Assembly: GCF_036373705.1 (NCBI RefSeq)
Contig: NW_027102662.1
Location: forward strand, 620,001 to 684,000
Direction: 5' to 3'
Length of the DNA stretch: 64,000 nt
Origin: Amia ocellicauda
Taxonomy: Eukaryota; Chordata; Actinopteri; Amiiformes; Amiidae
Shown: positions 40,242 to 53,134 of the stretch, in pieces
How the letters are laid out: every line of letters begins with the position of its first letter
Numbering within the stretch: the stretch's first letter is position 1
Notes under the pieces: model-generated
The model's input: only the letters and a program-made list of their open reading frames with translations
What the model was told of the DNA's origin: nothing
Databases searched by the model: none
Program-made: the position numbers and the translations under genes

Positions 40242-42282
40242 ATGTCCGGAAACAACATCAGCGATTCGATTTAAACGAGTTTTTAGGCAAGTCTTCAGAT
40301 TATTTTCATTGACTCAGAGCGTGTTGTGTGCATGTATTGTAAATAAGGCTATAACATCTGTTTTAAGTTCTGTAAAATTATTTTTCAACCAGTCAACAGG
40401 AGTTAATTCCCAACGCTGAGGAGATCATCTGGAACAACGACGGTAAGATTTTTGTGTTTGCGCTCATGAGTTCTTATGCATGGGTGTGTGTGGTTTTGAT
40501 GCGGCTCATTAGAGTTATGAAAACGTTTTAATATATATTAATGCCGGTCTCTTTAATTACACAGAAACTATCGAAAGGCCTGTGATTAATGTCTCCGAGG
40601 ATCGACCAAGAGAAGTGGTTGTCCCTAGACAGGCTGTCTGCCGACCGGGTAAGAACTAAACCCCTGTTTGTTTGTATAACGTTTCTGTAAGATGTTTGAG
40701 TCCAGTTTTGTTAATTTTAAAAAATTATCCTGTCTAACAGTATTAAGAAACGTGGTTCGAGACAACGAAAGGCCTTCCACATCGAGGGCTTGTTTCGTTT
40801 TACCTTCGAGAACCGTAACCTTTCAAGAATCTGAAAGGCCGTTAGCCCCGGTATCTGATAGCTGTGAGTATATGTCTGCAGCCTGTAAGAGGTTAAAGCT
40901 TTTTATAAAGCGGTGTGGTTAAAGGTTAAACATGTCTCTTACCTTCACAGCGGTGCAAAAAGCTAAACCAGCCGAAAAACATAAGAAACGATTATTCTGT
41001 GGAGGTAAGTAAGATCTTTCAAACTTTAATGTTTTTAAAAGGGCTTTGTTTGCCCGTTGATGGCGAATATTTAAGCGATGGGTGACCGTTTCCTGTAGGG
41101 CGGGGGGTTCTGGGAAAGATCTTTAGAAGTCCGGACAGGTCTATGCTTGTTTCTGGGGAACGTGTTTAGAAATGACCGATTGCCGTACCGTCTGGTTAGG
41201 AAGTAAAGACGTCCGAAAGGGTTTAGTAAGTTGTTTGGCTTATCTCCCGCTATTATACTTCTGTTTTAAAGTGGTTGTAGGAAAAGGCTTGAAGGTGTTC
41301 ATTGTATTTAATATTTAAACAGATCGTGAAAACGTTTGTGAAACAGGAAGTCCCGGGATCAGGAAGCGTTTACACTTGGAAGGTTCGTTTAAAAATGAAA
41401 TGTTGTTGTGTGTGTGTGTGTTTTATTAACAATATTACAGTTTTTAAAGAAACATTTAAGAAACAGTTTATTTACAGCGGCTTCTCTGTTTTACATTTAT
41501 TATCAAGTCCTAATAAATATATTGTCTGTAAATAATAAGGCGTTGTAGTGAATGTCTAAGGCTATTTTCAAAGGTCTAAAAAAGCTAAAGGTTTTGAATG
41601 TCCTGGACATGTTGTTTTAAGTTTGATTTCTGTCACCGTTTAAAGATGTAAATGTAATGTATATTTTTATTCTTCCCAAGACTCTTGGGATAGTCATTCT
41701 GTGGATGAGCTATTGAGGACAATTACCCCGTCTAAGTGGGATCAAACATCTTCCCCGGTGAGATCACCGATAGGATCCCCCACGGTGGTCTTGGAGACCC
41801 CCCAACATCTACTCAGGCCACAGCCTTCTGGGGGTAATTCAACACCCCAGATTCAGCCCGCCGCATTGTCGGGCGGAACAAATACAGGCATCCAACAACC
41901 TCAGGGGTCGCCGTCAGTCAGGGCTGACACACCACCCAACGACGGCCTGGTTTCAACATCGTCCCCCCAGACCCGTTTCTTGGCTACAGAAACGCGGAAC
42001 AGTACCCCGCGCTTGGCCAGGGTGTCACCGCAAAGGCCTTCTTGGTCTCCGTCCATGAGTATACGCTCGCTCCCTGCCTCCTTCGACCGAGATTTACCGG
42101 AGCGACCATCCTTTGAAGCTGAGCCAGGCCACCAGCCCCCGGAGCTACTTACTGAAGGTCGGCATGAGTTGCTACATACTTTGTTACAAAATCAAAGACT
42201 TGTGTTAGTGGGGCAAAACCTGGTGATAGAGAGCCAAAACACCCTTATTAATACCCTTACTAACGAATTGTACCGTATTTAA
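40242..42282 (+). pseudogene. Candidate seven-exon regulatory gene, E4
   Basis: All seven exon regions are recognisable, with their splice motifs; the last exon region is about 41681-42282. Broken in this copy. Confidence 0.55.
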
Positions 42283-42328
42283 TGTTTTAATAGACACAAA
42301 ACGCCTTACTATTGTGGGTTGTTGGAAA

Positions 42329-42334
42329 AATAAA
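42329..42334 (+). terminator. Poly(A) signal after spliced gene, E4
   Basis: AATAAA, same position relative to the stop codon as in the other copies. Confidence 0.5.
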
Positions 42335-42465
42335 AAATAAATTAAAAAATGTCCTGACTTGGTAAAAGAACTCACAAACTAAAGGATTATGAACAAGCTA
42401 GGGCCCCAAAAAGACCTTCCCGAGAGAACATCCCCGGCCCTGTTGTGAACTCCTCTGATGTCCCA

Positions 42466-43263
42466 ATGAACCTGGAACTATTACAAATGATAAATGATTT
42501 AAATAACCCCCAATTACCACCAATAGAATGTGAATTAACAGACTTACCGGTGAACCCCGACCTGTTACAGATGGTCAATGATCTAAATAACCACCTCCCA
42601 CCGGTAGCGCTTATAGAGGTTCACCCCCTAGTTCACCCCGATTTGTTTGAAATGGTGGAGGCTTTGGAGGAGCTACCCCTACCAAATTCTGCCCCTATTA
42701 TAAATGATTTGAGACAATTAGAACACAGGATGGCGGCAGAAGCAGCCATCACTATAGAGGAGGGTCTTGACATTAACCGGTTGGATATCTTTGAAGGACT
42801 TTTACAGGCTTTAAATGAGCCTCCTCAAAAAGGGGGTTTTGTAGATGTCAGCAGTGGGGGTGTTCGGAATGTGGAGGGTTCTGAGACTGATAAGGCTGTG
42901 GAGGACATGCTCTGTGAGAATGTAGGGGGTGAAGGCTTTGTTCAAAATGATGATGTGTCCAAGAGTACCAGTGATCCCGTGATTATAGATAGACCGGCCT
43001 ATAACAATTTTGAAATGATTCAGCGTTTTAATTTTGCAGAACTTTTAAATTGTGACAATTATGCAGAAATATTTGTCAACATACACGAGGCCTTGCAGAA
43101 AATGCTTGAACAGGTTGCTGAAAGGGTCAGACCTCGAGATGTTGTACAGTTAGAACTCAGAGGGGATAATTTGTTTAGCAACCTATCTGTAATGCTGAGT
43201 GGAGATAATTTAGACGTCTGGCTAAAATCGAAGCGTTATTGCAAAGTAACGCAGCCATCTTAG
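42466..43263 (+). CDS. Acidic protein with three internal repeats, E4
   Basis: Whole. Residue changes from E2/E3 are few (for example EELPLPN for EELPRPN and GDNLFSN for GDDLFSN). Confidence 0.6.
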   Translation: MNLELLQMINDLNNPQLPPIECELTDLPVNPDLLQMVNDLNNHLPPVALIEVHPLVHPDLFEMVEALEELPLPNSAPIINDLRQLEHRMAAEAAITIEEGLDINRLDIFEGLLQALNEPPQKGGFVDVSSGGVRNVEGSETDKAVEDMLCENVGGEGFVQNDDVSKSTSDPVIIDRPAYNNFEMIQRFNFAELLNCDNYAEIFVNIHEALQKMLEQVAERVRPRDVVQLELRGDNLFSNLSVMLSGDNLDVWLKSKRYCKVTQPS

Positions 43264-46200
43264 CTGATGAAAGTCTGTCTCTGGTAATGAATGTGGTTCG
43301 TAACCCTGAGGGTGGGGCGCTTAGAAGACTGTCGAAATGCTTGAAGAACGACATAATTAGGACCAAGCTCAGGCAATTAGTGGTGAGTTCCAGTGGGGAC
43401 AATAAGCTCTGTTTTGCTTACAGTTTAATAAAACTACTCACCCCCGACATGCCTGAACCCCAAGCTCTGCAAGAGGCTTTAATGCTTCATCAGAGGGCCG
43501 GCTTAAACTCTCAACAGATGGTTGCCTTTTCAGACATCACCAAGTTTGAGGAGTTGTTGTCTTTAAAAATTGTTGTGTGGTACCGTTGTGAGGTAAAGGA
43601 AAGTATTTGTGAAATTTCAGACACATCCTGAAACCCATACACAGACACTGTTTCTCTTCCTAAGTGATAGTCATTACTTTGGAATAAAGAGTTTGACGGC
43701 TTTTTTGGGTTGTTCGTATGTTTGTCATTGGTGTTATAAGGCCTTCAATGATAAGCTTAAGCACCGCTGTGACGGTTACTGTAACGTCTGTTTCAATCCG
43801 CAATGTCGTAAGGGTTTGGCCCCTACCATCCGATGTAAAGATTGCTTAAGGATTTGTCTCTCAGCGTTCTGTTTTTCCGAGCATAAGGTACAGAGGGCCG
43901 CTGCTGAGAGGGGTTAAAAAATGGAGTTATTGTGATCAAACTAAATGTTGCCCGCAGTGTTGCCTCCAGTACCGTTTTCATGAGGTTAAACCACACAAAT
44001 GTCTGGAGCCGAGATGCAGGATCTGTAATGCTGATTTAACCCCGGGGTCCGAACACCAGTGCTTTATTCAGCCGGTTAAAAAGGAGCCGCCGCACAACTG
44101 GTATGTCTTTTTTGATTTTGAATGCCGGCAAGAAAACGGGGTCCACGTTGCTAATTATATACACTGTATTGACATGTTGGATCGTGAGTGGTCAGCTAGC
44201 GGTGAGAGTTGTGTCAGGGATTTCTTTACGCGGTATCGAGGTCCAAAATACCTCAATTACACATTTATTGCCCACAATGCTAAGGGTTATGATTCTTACA
44301 TTTTGATGAAGTATCTGGTGGAAAATGGGGTGACCCCAAAAATAATAGCTCAGGGTAGCAAGATCATGTGTTTCACCGACGAAGCTTTCAACTAACGTTA
44401 CATAGACTTGTTAAATTTCCTCCCCATGAAATTGAGCGCTTTGCCTAAGGCTCTGGGTTTTGAGGCTCAGAAGAAAGGTTGGTTCTGCCATTTTTTTAAT
44501 ACTAAGGACACTCAAAATTATCAAGGGTCCTACCCGCCCGCCTCTTATTATGGGGTTGATACTATGATGTCTCATGAGAGGGAGGAATTCTTTAAATGGT
44601 ACAATACGGTTAAGGGAGGTGTTTTTGATTTCCGAGAAGAGATGGCCGCTTATTATAAAAATGATGTGGTGATCCTTAAAGAAGCCTGTGTGCGTTTCTG
44701 CGCCGAGGTTATCAACACATCGGGTCTCAACCCTTTGCAAAGTGTGACCATAGCGTCTCTCTGCATGAAAATGTATCGGTCCAATTTCTTGCAGAAAAAC
44801 ACTATAGCGGTCACCACTTCTGACAACTATCGTGCTAGACAAAAGAACTTTTCGACTGTCTTCATACAGTGGGTGGAATACCTGAGTGCCCGGGATAACA
44901 TCTTCATCAGACATGCCTTAAATCAAGGGGAAGTAAAAATGGGTCCTTACTACTTGGACGGTTTTAGCGACGTGTCCGGGCGGCGTACCGCTTATGAGTT
45001 TGCCGGTTGTATTTACCATGGCTGTCCTCAGTGCTTCGACCCAAACACCTTTAACCCCGTAACACTAAAACTCTGCGGTGATATGTACTATGATTTCCAG
45101 GAACGAATTGAAACTTTAAAAAACACCTATGGTTTGAACGTGCTGGTGATTTGGGAACACGAGTGGACGACCCTGAAGCAACAGGATGCGGGGGTACAAC
45201 GGTTTATGGAAACCTTGGACTTTCCTGAATGTCTAGAGCCCCGGGATGCGTTATTTGGGGGTTGTACCAATGCCCTCTGTTTACATTATGAGGTAAAGGA
45301 GGGTGAGAGAGTAGATTACTATGATTTCACCAGTCTGTACCCTTATGTTTACAAGACCAAAATGTACCCGGTGGGGCGTCCAACCATTGTTTATCGTGAC
45401 TTTCTCGAAATCGGACATTACTTTAGTTTGATCAAAGTCACCATGTACCCTCCTCGCGAGCTGTTCTTACCCGTGTTGCCTTACAGGTGTTCGGGAAAAT
45501 TGATGTTCCCTCTGTGTAGAACGTGTGTGGAAACTGAAAATCAAACTACCTCTTGTCTGCACAGTGATGAAGAGAGAGCGCTGACGGGTGTCTGGTGTAG
45601 CATTGAGCTTGACAAGGCGGTGGAGAAAGGTTACAGAGTCGGTAAGGTGTATGAGGTTTGGCATTTTTCTGAAAAAACTGATACTCTTTTTGCTGATTAC
45701 ATTATGACCCATCTGAAAGGGAAACAGGAGGCATCGGGCTATCCCTCATGGTGTGTTGACTCCGCGGCCAAAGAGCGATACGTTCAGCAATATTTTGAAA
45801 AGGAAGGGATCCGTCTAGAGCCGGGGAACATAACTGTAAACCCCGCCAAGAGACAAATGTCCAAACTGATTTTAAACAGTCTGTGGGGTAAGTTTGGGGA
45901 AAGAAATTACCGTCTAAACACAACCTTGATTAAAACCCCTGAACTGTTCATAGAATTTATGTTTTCCAAACAACATGCAGTATCACACTTTCAATTCTTA
46001 AATGACCACGTGGCACAGGTCCAGTGGAGGGCCCCTAAAGATTTCCCCACCAAACAGGGGAACGTTAATGTTTTCATAGCGGTTTTTACCACGGCTTACG
46101 CCCGGCTTGAACTGTACAACTTAATGGATCAGTTGCAGGAACGCACGCTCTATCATGATACTGACTCTGTAATCTTTGTCACCAGGCCAGGGGATTGGGT

Positions 46201-46578
46201 CCCTCCCCTCGGGGACTACCTTGGGGAGTTAACGAGCGAACTAGATCCTCAGGACCACATAGTGGAGTTTGTTTCAGGGGGTCCTAAGACTTACGCATAC
46301 AGAACGGCTGCGGGTAAGACCTGTATGAAAGTTAAGGGTTTCACTCTGAACCATTGTAACAACAAGCTCATTAACATCAAGTCTCTGACGACCCTGGTAG
46401 AAAGTTTTGTAACGAGAAAGACGCGCCTCCTCGTGAGATTATTACAGCCGGAAATCAGATCTATCGCAATAAAAAGGGGTACACGTTGGAAAATAGATCA
46501 CTAAACAAACGGTTCAGAGTGGTGTACAATAAAAGAGTGTTGAAGACTGATTATACCACTCTGCCTTATGGATATTAG
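43239..46578 (+). pseudogene. POLB: Protein-primed DNA polymerase B, E4
   Basis: Same motif order as E3 (YYDFTSLYP, NSLWGKFGER, YHDTDSVIF). It carries more replacements than E2 or E3 and is broken several times. Confidence 0.9.
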
Positions 46579-47239
46579 CGGTGGTTTTGATAACAGACTT
46601 CAACACCCTTTCTCCTGTATTATAGCCGGTCCCTCCAATTCGGGGAAGAGCTATCTTATAAAGAACATCATAGAAGATGTGGACGCAACCGTGTCCCAAG
46701 CTCTTGACAACATAGTGTGGTGTTACTCTTGCTGGCAACCTCTCTACGATGATTTGGCTTCGAAAAAAAATAATCTGAAATTTGTGCAAGGTCTCCCCGC
46801 CTCGTTGTGTGGCGATGACTTGTTCCCGCCCGGTCAAACTAACCTAGTGATCCTTGATGACCTGATGGAGCAGGCCGGTGACAACAGTGAAGTGGAAAAA
46901 GCTTTCACAAAGTACACTCATCATAGGAATTTAAGTATTATTTATTTAGTTCAAAATCTATTTTTTCAAGGTAAAAAAAGCCGCACTATTAATTTAAATG
47001 CCAATTATATAATTCTTTTTAAAAACCCCAGAGATAAACTACAGGTCACCGTCTTGGCTCGTCAAATGTACCCTAACCAGACCAAGTTCTTTTTGGAGGC
47101 ATTTGAGGATGCCACCAAAAAACCCTACGGGTACTTGATTGCGGAATTAAATGCACAAACCCCAGAAGACTTTCGCCTAAGAACAGGTTTGTGCCCGCAC
47201 GATTGGCCGGCAGTCTATGTGCTAAAGAAAAGGAAATAA
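46568..47239 (+). CDS. ATP: Genome-packaging ATPase, E4
   Basis: 223 residues, whole, Walker A and B intact. It carries the E4/E5 subgroup residues SRTIN, ARQMYPN and FEDATKK. Confidence 0.9.
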   Translation: MDISGGFDNRLQHPFSCIIAGPSNSGKSYLIKNIIEDVDATVSQALDNIVWCYSCWQPLYDDLASKKNNLKFVQGLPASLCGDDLFPPGQTNLVILDDLMEQAGDNSEVEKAFTKYTHHRNLSIIYLVQNLFFQGKKSRTINLNANYIILFKNPRDKLQVTVLARQMYPNQTKFFLEAFEDATKKPYGYLIAELNAQTPEDFRLRTGLCPHDWPAVYVLKKRK

Positions 47240-47245
47240 ATAAGA

Positions 47246-47581
47246 ATGTCTGTTCGGATTAAAAGAAATCTGCCGCTTTTGCAAATGTTATTTGAGAGGA
47301 GCCCGCGCCATAGGAAAGCTGTGCTGGCAGGGGCCCCCTAGGATTTGATCGAGACCCTGTGTGAAATAGCTTTTAACATCTTACGCGGTAATATACCCCT
47401 AACCCCTTCTCAACATTCTAAACTCAAAAAACAAAAAGCGGTTATCAAGATCATCGCTAATAAGAAGTATTCTATTAAAAGAAAAAGAAAGAAGATTAAT
47501 CAAACCGGGGGTTTTATAGGACCGCTGTTGAGCATAGCCGTGCCTTTCCTAACCAGTCTTCTAGCTTCCAGAGTGGGTTAA
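47246..47581 (+). pseudogene. Small basic pX-like protein, E4
   Basis: Counterpart of E3 31264-31599. Broken here. Confidence 0.6.
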
Positions 47582-47583
47582 TA

Positions 47584-48327
47584 ATGGAATATGCTCAGAA
47601 AATGTTTTTGATCCCTCAGGAGCAGCTTGAGAAACTGAGAAAAAATGTTGTCGGGCCAGAGCCCATTAGACAAACGGCCGAAAACAACCTGGACTCTGAA
47701 ATGAAAGCTATACAGGCCAGGGCCGATTTAAATCAGTATTCCAAAGCCCAGTTGTATACCAACACGTTACAGCGCTACCTCCGTCTGGTTAGACAGGGTG
47801 AAAAAGATCAAAACATTTTAACTTTAACCATGGCCTCTCAAGAAAATGGTTCTGGGGCTGATGCGGGGGGTACGGTTGATAAAGATGTTGCGGTGACCGA
47901 ACCTGTTGAGAGTTCAGAGGGAGATGTTGTAACGGATGTTTTGAGAAACATGCCGGCCAGAAGCAAAAGACATGCAGAATATATCCTGCACAAAATGGTT
48001 CAGAAACCGCGGGTAACGGCTTGGAATGAACTGGGTGAATTTGTTTTTAAAGGACAACTGATCAAAGGTTCACACATGTTTGATTTGTTGAAGAGTGTCA
48101 CTAGCACTAATAAGGTACCCGATAGTCGCCGACCTGTAGGCTGGAATGCTTTCCTACAGGCGATGGCCTGTCTGAACATGCCCCAATCAACAGTTCCTAA
48201 CCAGGAAACGCGACAAAAAATCCGTCTGTGTAAAGAGGTGGAGCCTGATCTGACTCCGATATCTCATTACTCTGACCGTGCTGAGCTTCCATCCTCAGGA
48301 TCTATCCATCGTTGGGAAGCTTATTAA
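47584..48327 (+). CDS. Conserved 247-residue protein, E4
   Basis: One open frame of 247 residues: charged helical N-terminal part with DLNQYSKAQLYTNTLQRYL, a Gly/acidic linker (SQENGSGADAGG) and a C-terminal domain with PARSKRHAEYILHKMVQKP and RRPVGWNAFLQAM. It recurs next to the pX-like gene in Polintons; function unknown, perhaps a virion or assembly protein. Confidence 0.65.
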   Translation: MEYAQKMFLIPQEQLEKLRKNVVGPEPIRQTAENNLDSEMKAIQARADLNQYSKAQLYTNTLQRYLRLVRQGEKDQNILTLTMASQENGSGADAGGTVDKDVAVTEPVESSEGDVVTDVLRNMPARSKRHAEYILHKMVQKPRVTAWNELGEFVFKGQLIKGSHMFDLLKSVTSTNKVPDSRRPVGWNAFLQAMACLNMPQSTVPNQETRQKIRLCKEVEPDLTPISHYSDRAELPSSGSIHRWEAY

Positions 48328-48506
48328 TCACATGTTTTTATTTGTCTCCCCTGTAAATAATGACCCGACAAACAATTTTTTATTTTTATTTTTTATTTTT
48401 CAAATGTTGTACATTTATTTATACCATAACCCCTGCTTTGTATAATAATTGTGTTGAATAAAAACAAAACTAATGATTCAAAGGCTGTTTTCATTATTTT
48501 TTCACC
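48328..48506. terminator. Convergent poly(A) region, E4
   Basis: Overlapping AATAAA signals on both strands. Unlike the other copies the T tract is interrupted by A (about 48376-48401). Confidence 0.6.
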
Positions 48507-49064
48507 TTAACACGCATGACATCTTTTAAAATCCTCACAAGAACATCCCATCTGTATACACGGCTGGCTAGGGTCGTAAGTCATTGTGTTATAAGGGGGG
48601 GTCCACAGTGTCCTGACAAACTCTGCCACTTTTTTATCATTTTGGCCTAAATCCTCACTGTACAAGGCCATAATATCGGGGTATGACCTTCCTTTAGATC
48701 TATGATATAAGAAAAACACACAGTGTTGACCACAAGTGAAGGTCTGAAGACTTTGTACTTGACGACCGCTGTAAATGGTTTCTTGACAGTTGTTGAGCAG
48801 AAAGTTATTGATCTTCCGAGGGAAAGGTCTGAAATCCGGGGGGTTTGCATAGGAATCAAAAAATTCACCACGGTGGTCCTCCCTTAGATAAATAGCCAGC
48901 CAATGTTCTCCGGGCATATTTTTAGGGTGTGTGTTGATTATGTACATTGCAGGTAAATTCTTGATCTTAAATTTAGGCAGCTGATCGCAGGTGTAGACTC
49001 CTTGAAACAGTTTCCGTGAGCTGGCCAGGGCATTCATGATGTGGTTGAGCTCTCTGGTGTTCAT
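48507..49064 (-). CDS. PRO: Adenain-like cysteine protease, E4
   Basis: 185 residues, whole, with GEHWLAIYL, GEFFDSYAN and FTCGQHCVFF. Near-identical to E3. Confidence 0.9.
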   Translation of the reverse strand: MNTRELNHIMNALASSRKLFQGVYTCDQLPKFKIKNLPAMYIINTHPKNMPGEHWLAIYLREDHRGEFFDSYANPPDFRPFPRKINNFLLNNCQETIYSGRQVQSLQTFTCGQHCVFFLYHRSKGRSYPDIMALYSEDLGQNDKKVAEFVRTLWTPPYNTMTYDPSQPCIQMGCSCEDFKRCHAC

Positions 49065-49065
49065 T

Positions 49066-50373
49066 TTAATAATAATCATACATAACGTTTCTCCTCTGAT
49101 TCACCTCAATAATGTTGTCAAACACTGCATACACGACCATATTTACAGTGCGTGGTAGAGGCTGCTTGAAACGCATCTCCAAACGCATATTGCCCGTCTT
49201 CATCAGTGAAAAATGTTGTCCACACTCTTCGTCAGGGGTCAGGTTGAAACCGTACAGGGTGTAACCGCTGCAGTATTCCCGGCGATCGATCAGCAGAGTT
49301 TGATCCTTGAGATGGCGACCCGTAGCCAGTACTAGACTGTCATATTCACGAACCGCATTGCCGTTTTCAAAGTCAGGTTGAAAAGGTCTGGATGGAACCT
49401 GCACACCATCGACGTACAACGCTATAAATTCCGCGTTATAATGTTTAAAGTTAAAGGGGTTCTTGTTGTAAACCCCGGTAAATGCATCATTATCTTCGAG
49501 ACCTATAATAACCTGTTTTGGGAGCTGTCCTAGAAACAGATTTTCCTGGTTCATCACCCGTGTCCCTGCGGGGATACTGTGGACTTTCATATAGACTCTT
49601 TCGATCGGGTACTTGGCGTTTGCCGTCATTAACGCCTGCGCGTGTCCTAGTTTAACCGCCGGGGAGACGGACACTTTTTTCACAAACAGCGAGGCCGATA
49701 ATATGGTCAGTTTATATTTTTCAGTATCAGGGGTCATCAGACAAAAAGCACTTTTACTACGGATCATTTTAATTTTAATGTCTACCCCGTTGAGCATGAG
49801 TTTTTCTTGGAAAAATATGTCTGCATGGATATGCCCCATTAGCTCAAAGGTCCTCCCTTCTGTTGAAAAGGCCGTTCTTTTTTGCAAACCCTTATTGAGT
49901 CCCTCTGGATCCTTGTCGTCCATAGCTTCCGGGATGTCTTTGAAGAAAAGGCCGGGGCTGAACTGTTTGCTTAGGGTCTCCTCACTATAATTAAGTATAC
50001 ACTCCATCATGGCTCTATAGGGGTAAGTATTGCTGCTTTGACTAATGAGCCGATCTCCCAGGGTCACATCCACCTGTGAAAACATGGTGGCCACCGGGTA
50101 ATTGATGACCCCAGCGTTGGTCGTCTTCTCGATTGCATCGCCATCCTCATCAGTCACTTTACAGTTCATTAAAATAAATGTGTTATTCAAATCAATATAA
50201 TCCTCGCAATTGCCAGCTATAAAAAACTACAGAGGGGCCGTGTCTGAAATTGCAGAAAGAGGGGGAATCTCTACATATATGCTCTTATCTATACTCGTTT
50301 GAGTGTGTGGAACTGTAAACAGATCCAGTTCTGATTTGACGCATTCTTCCGATAGACTGTGGACAAAAGACAT
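49066..50373 (-). pseudogene. MCP: Major capsid protein, E4
   Basis: Long open stretch nearly identical to E3 but broken in this copy. Confidence 0.88.
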
Positions 50374-50375
50374 GT

Positions 50376-50865
50376 TTAAAAGATGTATCCTGAGGCTCTA
50401 TTTTTCTTTCTTTGAGACTTTCTTTTTGCAGGTTTTTTCTTGTGCTGCTTCCTTTTCCGAGTGTTTCCACGATATGTTGGAGAATGAGAGATTCTTCGTT
50501 TTTTGTTAGCCACGGATATTTGTCGCCCCCTGGTGGACACATGCTGTTTCTTCTTTTACCCCCCCTCCTCGCCATTACCATGAGACCCGAACCCTCCTGA
50601 TGCTCATGGCTAGCTGCCCGGTTCATAACATTGGTGAACACGTCACTAACAATATTTTTAGCCGCTGATTTCAAGTGGGGTCTGGCTATAGCAAAGCCTC
50701 TCTTAAGCAGGGGTATGGCCATTCTAAAGAGACCACGAAAGAGTCCTCCTAGACCGGCGCCATACATTGTGGGGGCTCCTACAATACCGGGCAAGCCGTT
50801 CCATCTTGCATCTTGTAATAATCCACATAGGCGCTAGGATCTACATAACCCCTCGAGGTAGCCAT
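50376..50865 (-). pseudogene. pVI-like basic minor virion protein, E4
   Basis: GLGGLFRGLFRM region recognisable, as in E3. Broken copy. Confidence 0.55.
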
Positions 50866-50866
50866 T

Positions 50867-51599
50867 TTAATAATGTACAAACTGTTTCAGGGGTCGAAAA
50901 TGTAGTTTGACATTAACTTTACCGAAGCGGAAGGGTACGTTGATATTCTGATCCGATTCTACTTCGATCGTGATGTTGTCAAAGTGGGTCTTTGAGACTG
51001 GTACGTAGTGTGGTTTGTCATAAGTAATTGTGACCATGTCATTGCTTTTACCTTTAATAAGTACATTTCTCAAAAGGGGGACATAACTATCCCAGACCCT
51101 CTGGTGGGTTATGATATCCGTATACACATAAAGAGTGTAAAAGCCGCCCCACCACTTCTGAGAACCTGCTCTCTGTGTTAGAATAGAACCCAAATATACG
51201 CCCCAGTTGGCCGCTGGTTTGAATGCTAATACCTGGTTTTGACACCTTGTACACTCTGTTTTTAATAGGGTTGTAATATAGCTTGATGTTGGGGGTGCCT
51301 TCTGAGAACTGTTTATGCATCTCATCTAATATTTTATCCACATTGTCATAATAACCTCCTTGTATAGTGAATGTCCATTGACTCTTTTTAACATCATCAA
51401 AAATGGCGAAGGTGGCATCCTTATCTTGTAAAACAGCCCAAGTGTAAGGATACTGTATTTCCGCCAACCCCACTTCCCACGACCCCCTTAGATCTATAGA
51501 TTTTCCAAATTGTACCGTGTAACTGGGTATTTCATTTTTAGGATATATATCGAGAGAGGCATTACTGGGTAGAGTCACGTAGAAGCCTCCTGATTCCAT
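50867..51599 (-). pseudogene. mCP: Penton (minor capsid) protein, E4
   Basis: MESGGFYVTLPSNASLD start and WEVGLAEIQYPYTW block; shares subgroup residues with E3 (MPAGVLGALLSILK upstream). Broken. Confidence 0.8.
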
Positions 51600-51645
51600 C
51601 TTGAGAATCGAAAGTAATGCCCCCAACACACCCGCGGGCATGTTG

Positions 51646-52737
51646 TTATAAGGATTGAATATCGCAAACCTGTTGTTCCGGGACCCAACTATTGAACTTT
51701 TCAGGCCATCCAAGCCATTTCATCAACACATATTTTTTCCGGTTCTGGGTTTTTTCAGCTAATATCTTTTCAACTCTGTATACACTGTCTTTACCCACAA
51801 TAATATTTTGTAACTCGGCTTCGTAAAACGTTCCTTCTATATCCTCCCTGTCATAGTCTTTTAACCGGTACACGGGGGGGTCTCTAGCCAACTGTTCGGT
51901 AACTGTAAAATATTCGTCAGAAAATGTTTGTTCATAACCTTTGGCAAAAGTACTCCTTAGCTTTGAAACGCGAACCACATCACCGATGTTGAACTAATAA
52001 GTAGTTTTTCCCTTCTTAATAAATGGTCGGTATAATTTTTTATAGACCTTAAAAGAATTACTTTGATCAACATCTAAAGGCTTCATTTTAATACTGGTGT
52101 GTTACCCTTGGTTGTAAGCATCGATAAAATCCTGAACTTTATCAAAATACTTGAACGTGTGGACCGCTGTAAAATATCTCCACATTTTGGTCTTTATGGT
52201 GCGGTTAAACCTCTCCACTACCGATGCCCTAAGCTCATTACCGGTGGTGAAATGATGTATTTTGTGTCTCTTCAGTAGATTCTGAAATTCTCTGTTGAGA
52301 AACTCTTTTCCTTTTTCAGTCTGCAGTTTTTTAGGACATCGACCCTGGGACAATATATCCTCAAAGGCCCTTGTCACCGCCCGACCTGTTTTATTATGTA
52401 GAATGCGAGCCCAGGCATATTTTGATAACACATCGATACACATCAACATCAATTTGTGACCATTGTTATGTTTTGATAAATTTGACATATCGACTAGATC
52501 CATTTGCCATTGTGAATCTATGTCAGTTGCATATACGCGGTTTCTTTAAAAGTTAATCCTGAGAGGTTTATGTAAGGTATAGGCGTCTTGTTCCCGTAAC
52601 CATTCTGAAACAACCACATCATTAACCTTCACTCCAGCCTCAGCGAGTCCTCTTTGAAAACCCTTCTTACCCGCCAAACCCCCAATCTTGGCTGGGTTGT
52701 AGTATAGTTCCTGCATTTGGGGAGCTTGCCGAGTCAT
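51646..52737 (-). pseudogene. INT: Chromodomain integrase, E4
   Basis: DDE core (VERFNRT, DLVDMSNLSK) and C-terminal chromodomain (YVLMKWLGWP) recognisable. Broken several times. Confidence 0.88.
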
Positions 52738-52776
52738 TCTGTCAAATAACCACACAGACCCACACTATGCGCAAAG

Positions 52777-52784
52777 TTTTTATA
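52777..52784 (-). promoter_or_regulatory. TATA box of E4 integrase
   Basis: TATAAAAA on the minus strand, 40 bp from the ATG at 52737. Confidence 0.6.
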
Positions 52785-52792
52785 CAAGGTTT

Positions 52793-52798
52793 TTTATT
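52793..52798 (-). terminator. Poly(A) signal of right-end gene block, E4
   Basis: AATAAA on the minus strand in the same position as in E1-E3. Confidence 0.55.
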
Positions 52799-52909
52799 CA
52801 ACTTCAGGAGAGCAGATACCCCTTTTTAGACATTTGAGAAAAGTATAACATACACAACAATTTTTTCTACGGTCCAGACAAAAAGAAATCAGATGATTGG
52901 TTACTTGAT

Positions 52910-53134
52910 CTATATCAACAAATATACCTGTTTCTTTATCTTGTAGGCACACACCTCAGTTACATATGTAAATAAAACAACAATATGACCTATTTTAAAA
53001 GTAAACAGAGGTGTATTAAACATGCTCAGTAAAAGGTCATACAGATGTTGATGAAATGGCCTAATATCATTCTTGGCCCCCTTGAGCCCTTCATCCCAGT
53101 GTTCGTACCCCCCGGTCTTTGTTACAGCAGCCAT
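52910..53134 (-). CDS. 74-residue BH1-like ORF, E4
   Basis: Open; one residue differs from E3 (DEGLKG for DEELKG). Same BH1-like stretch. Confidence 0.4.
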   Translation of the reverse strand: MAAVTKTGGYEHWDEGLKGAKNDIRPFHQHLYDLLLSMFNTPLFTFKIGHIVVLFTYVTEVCAYKIKKQVYLLI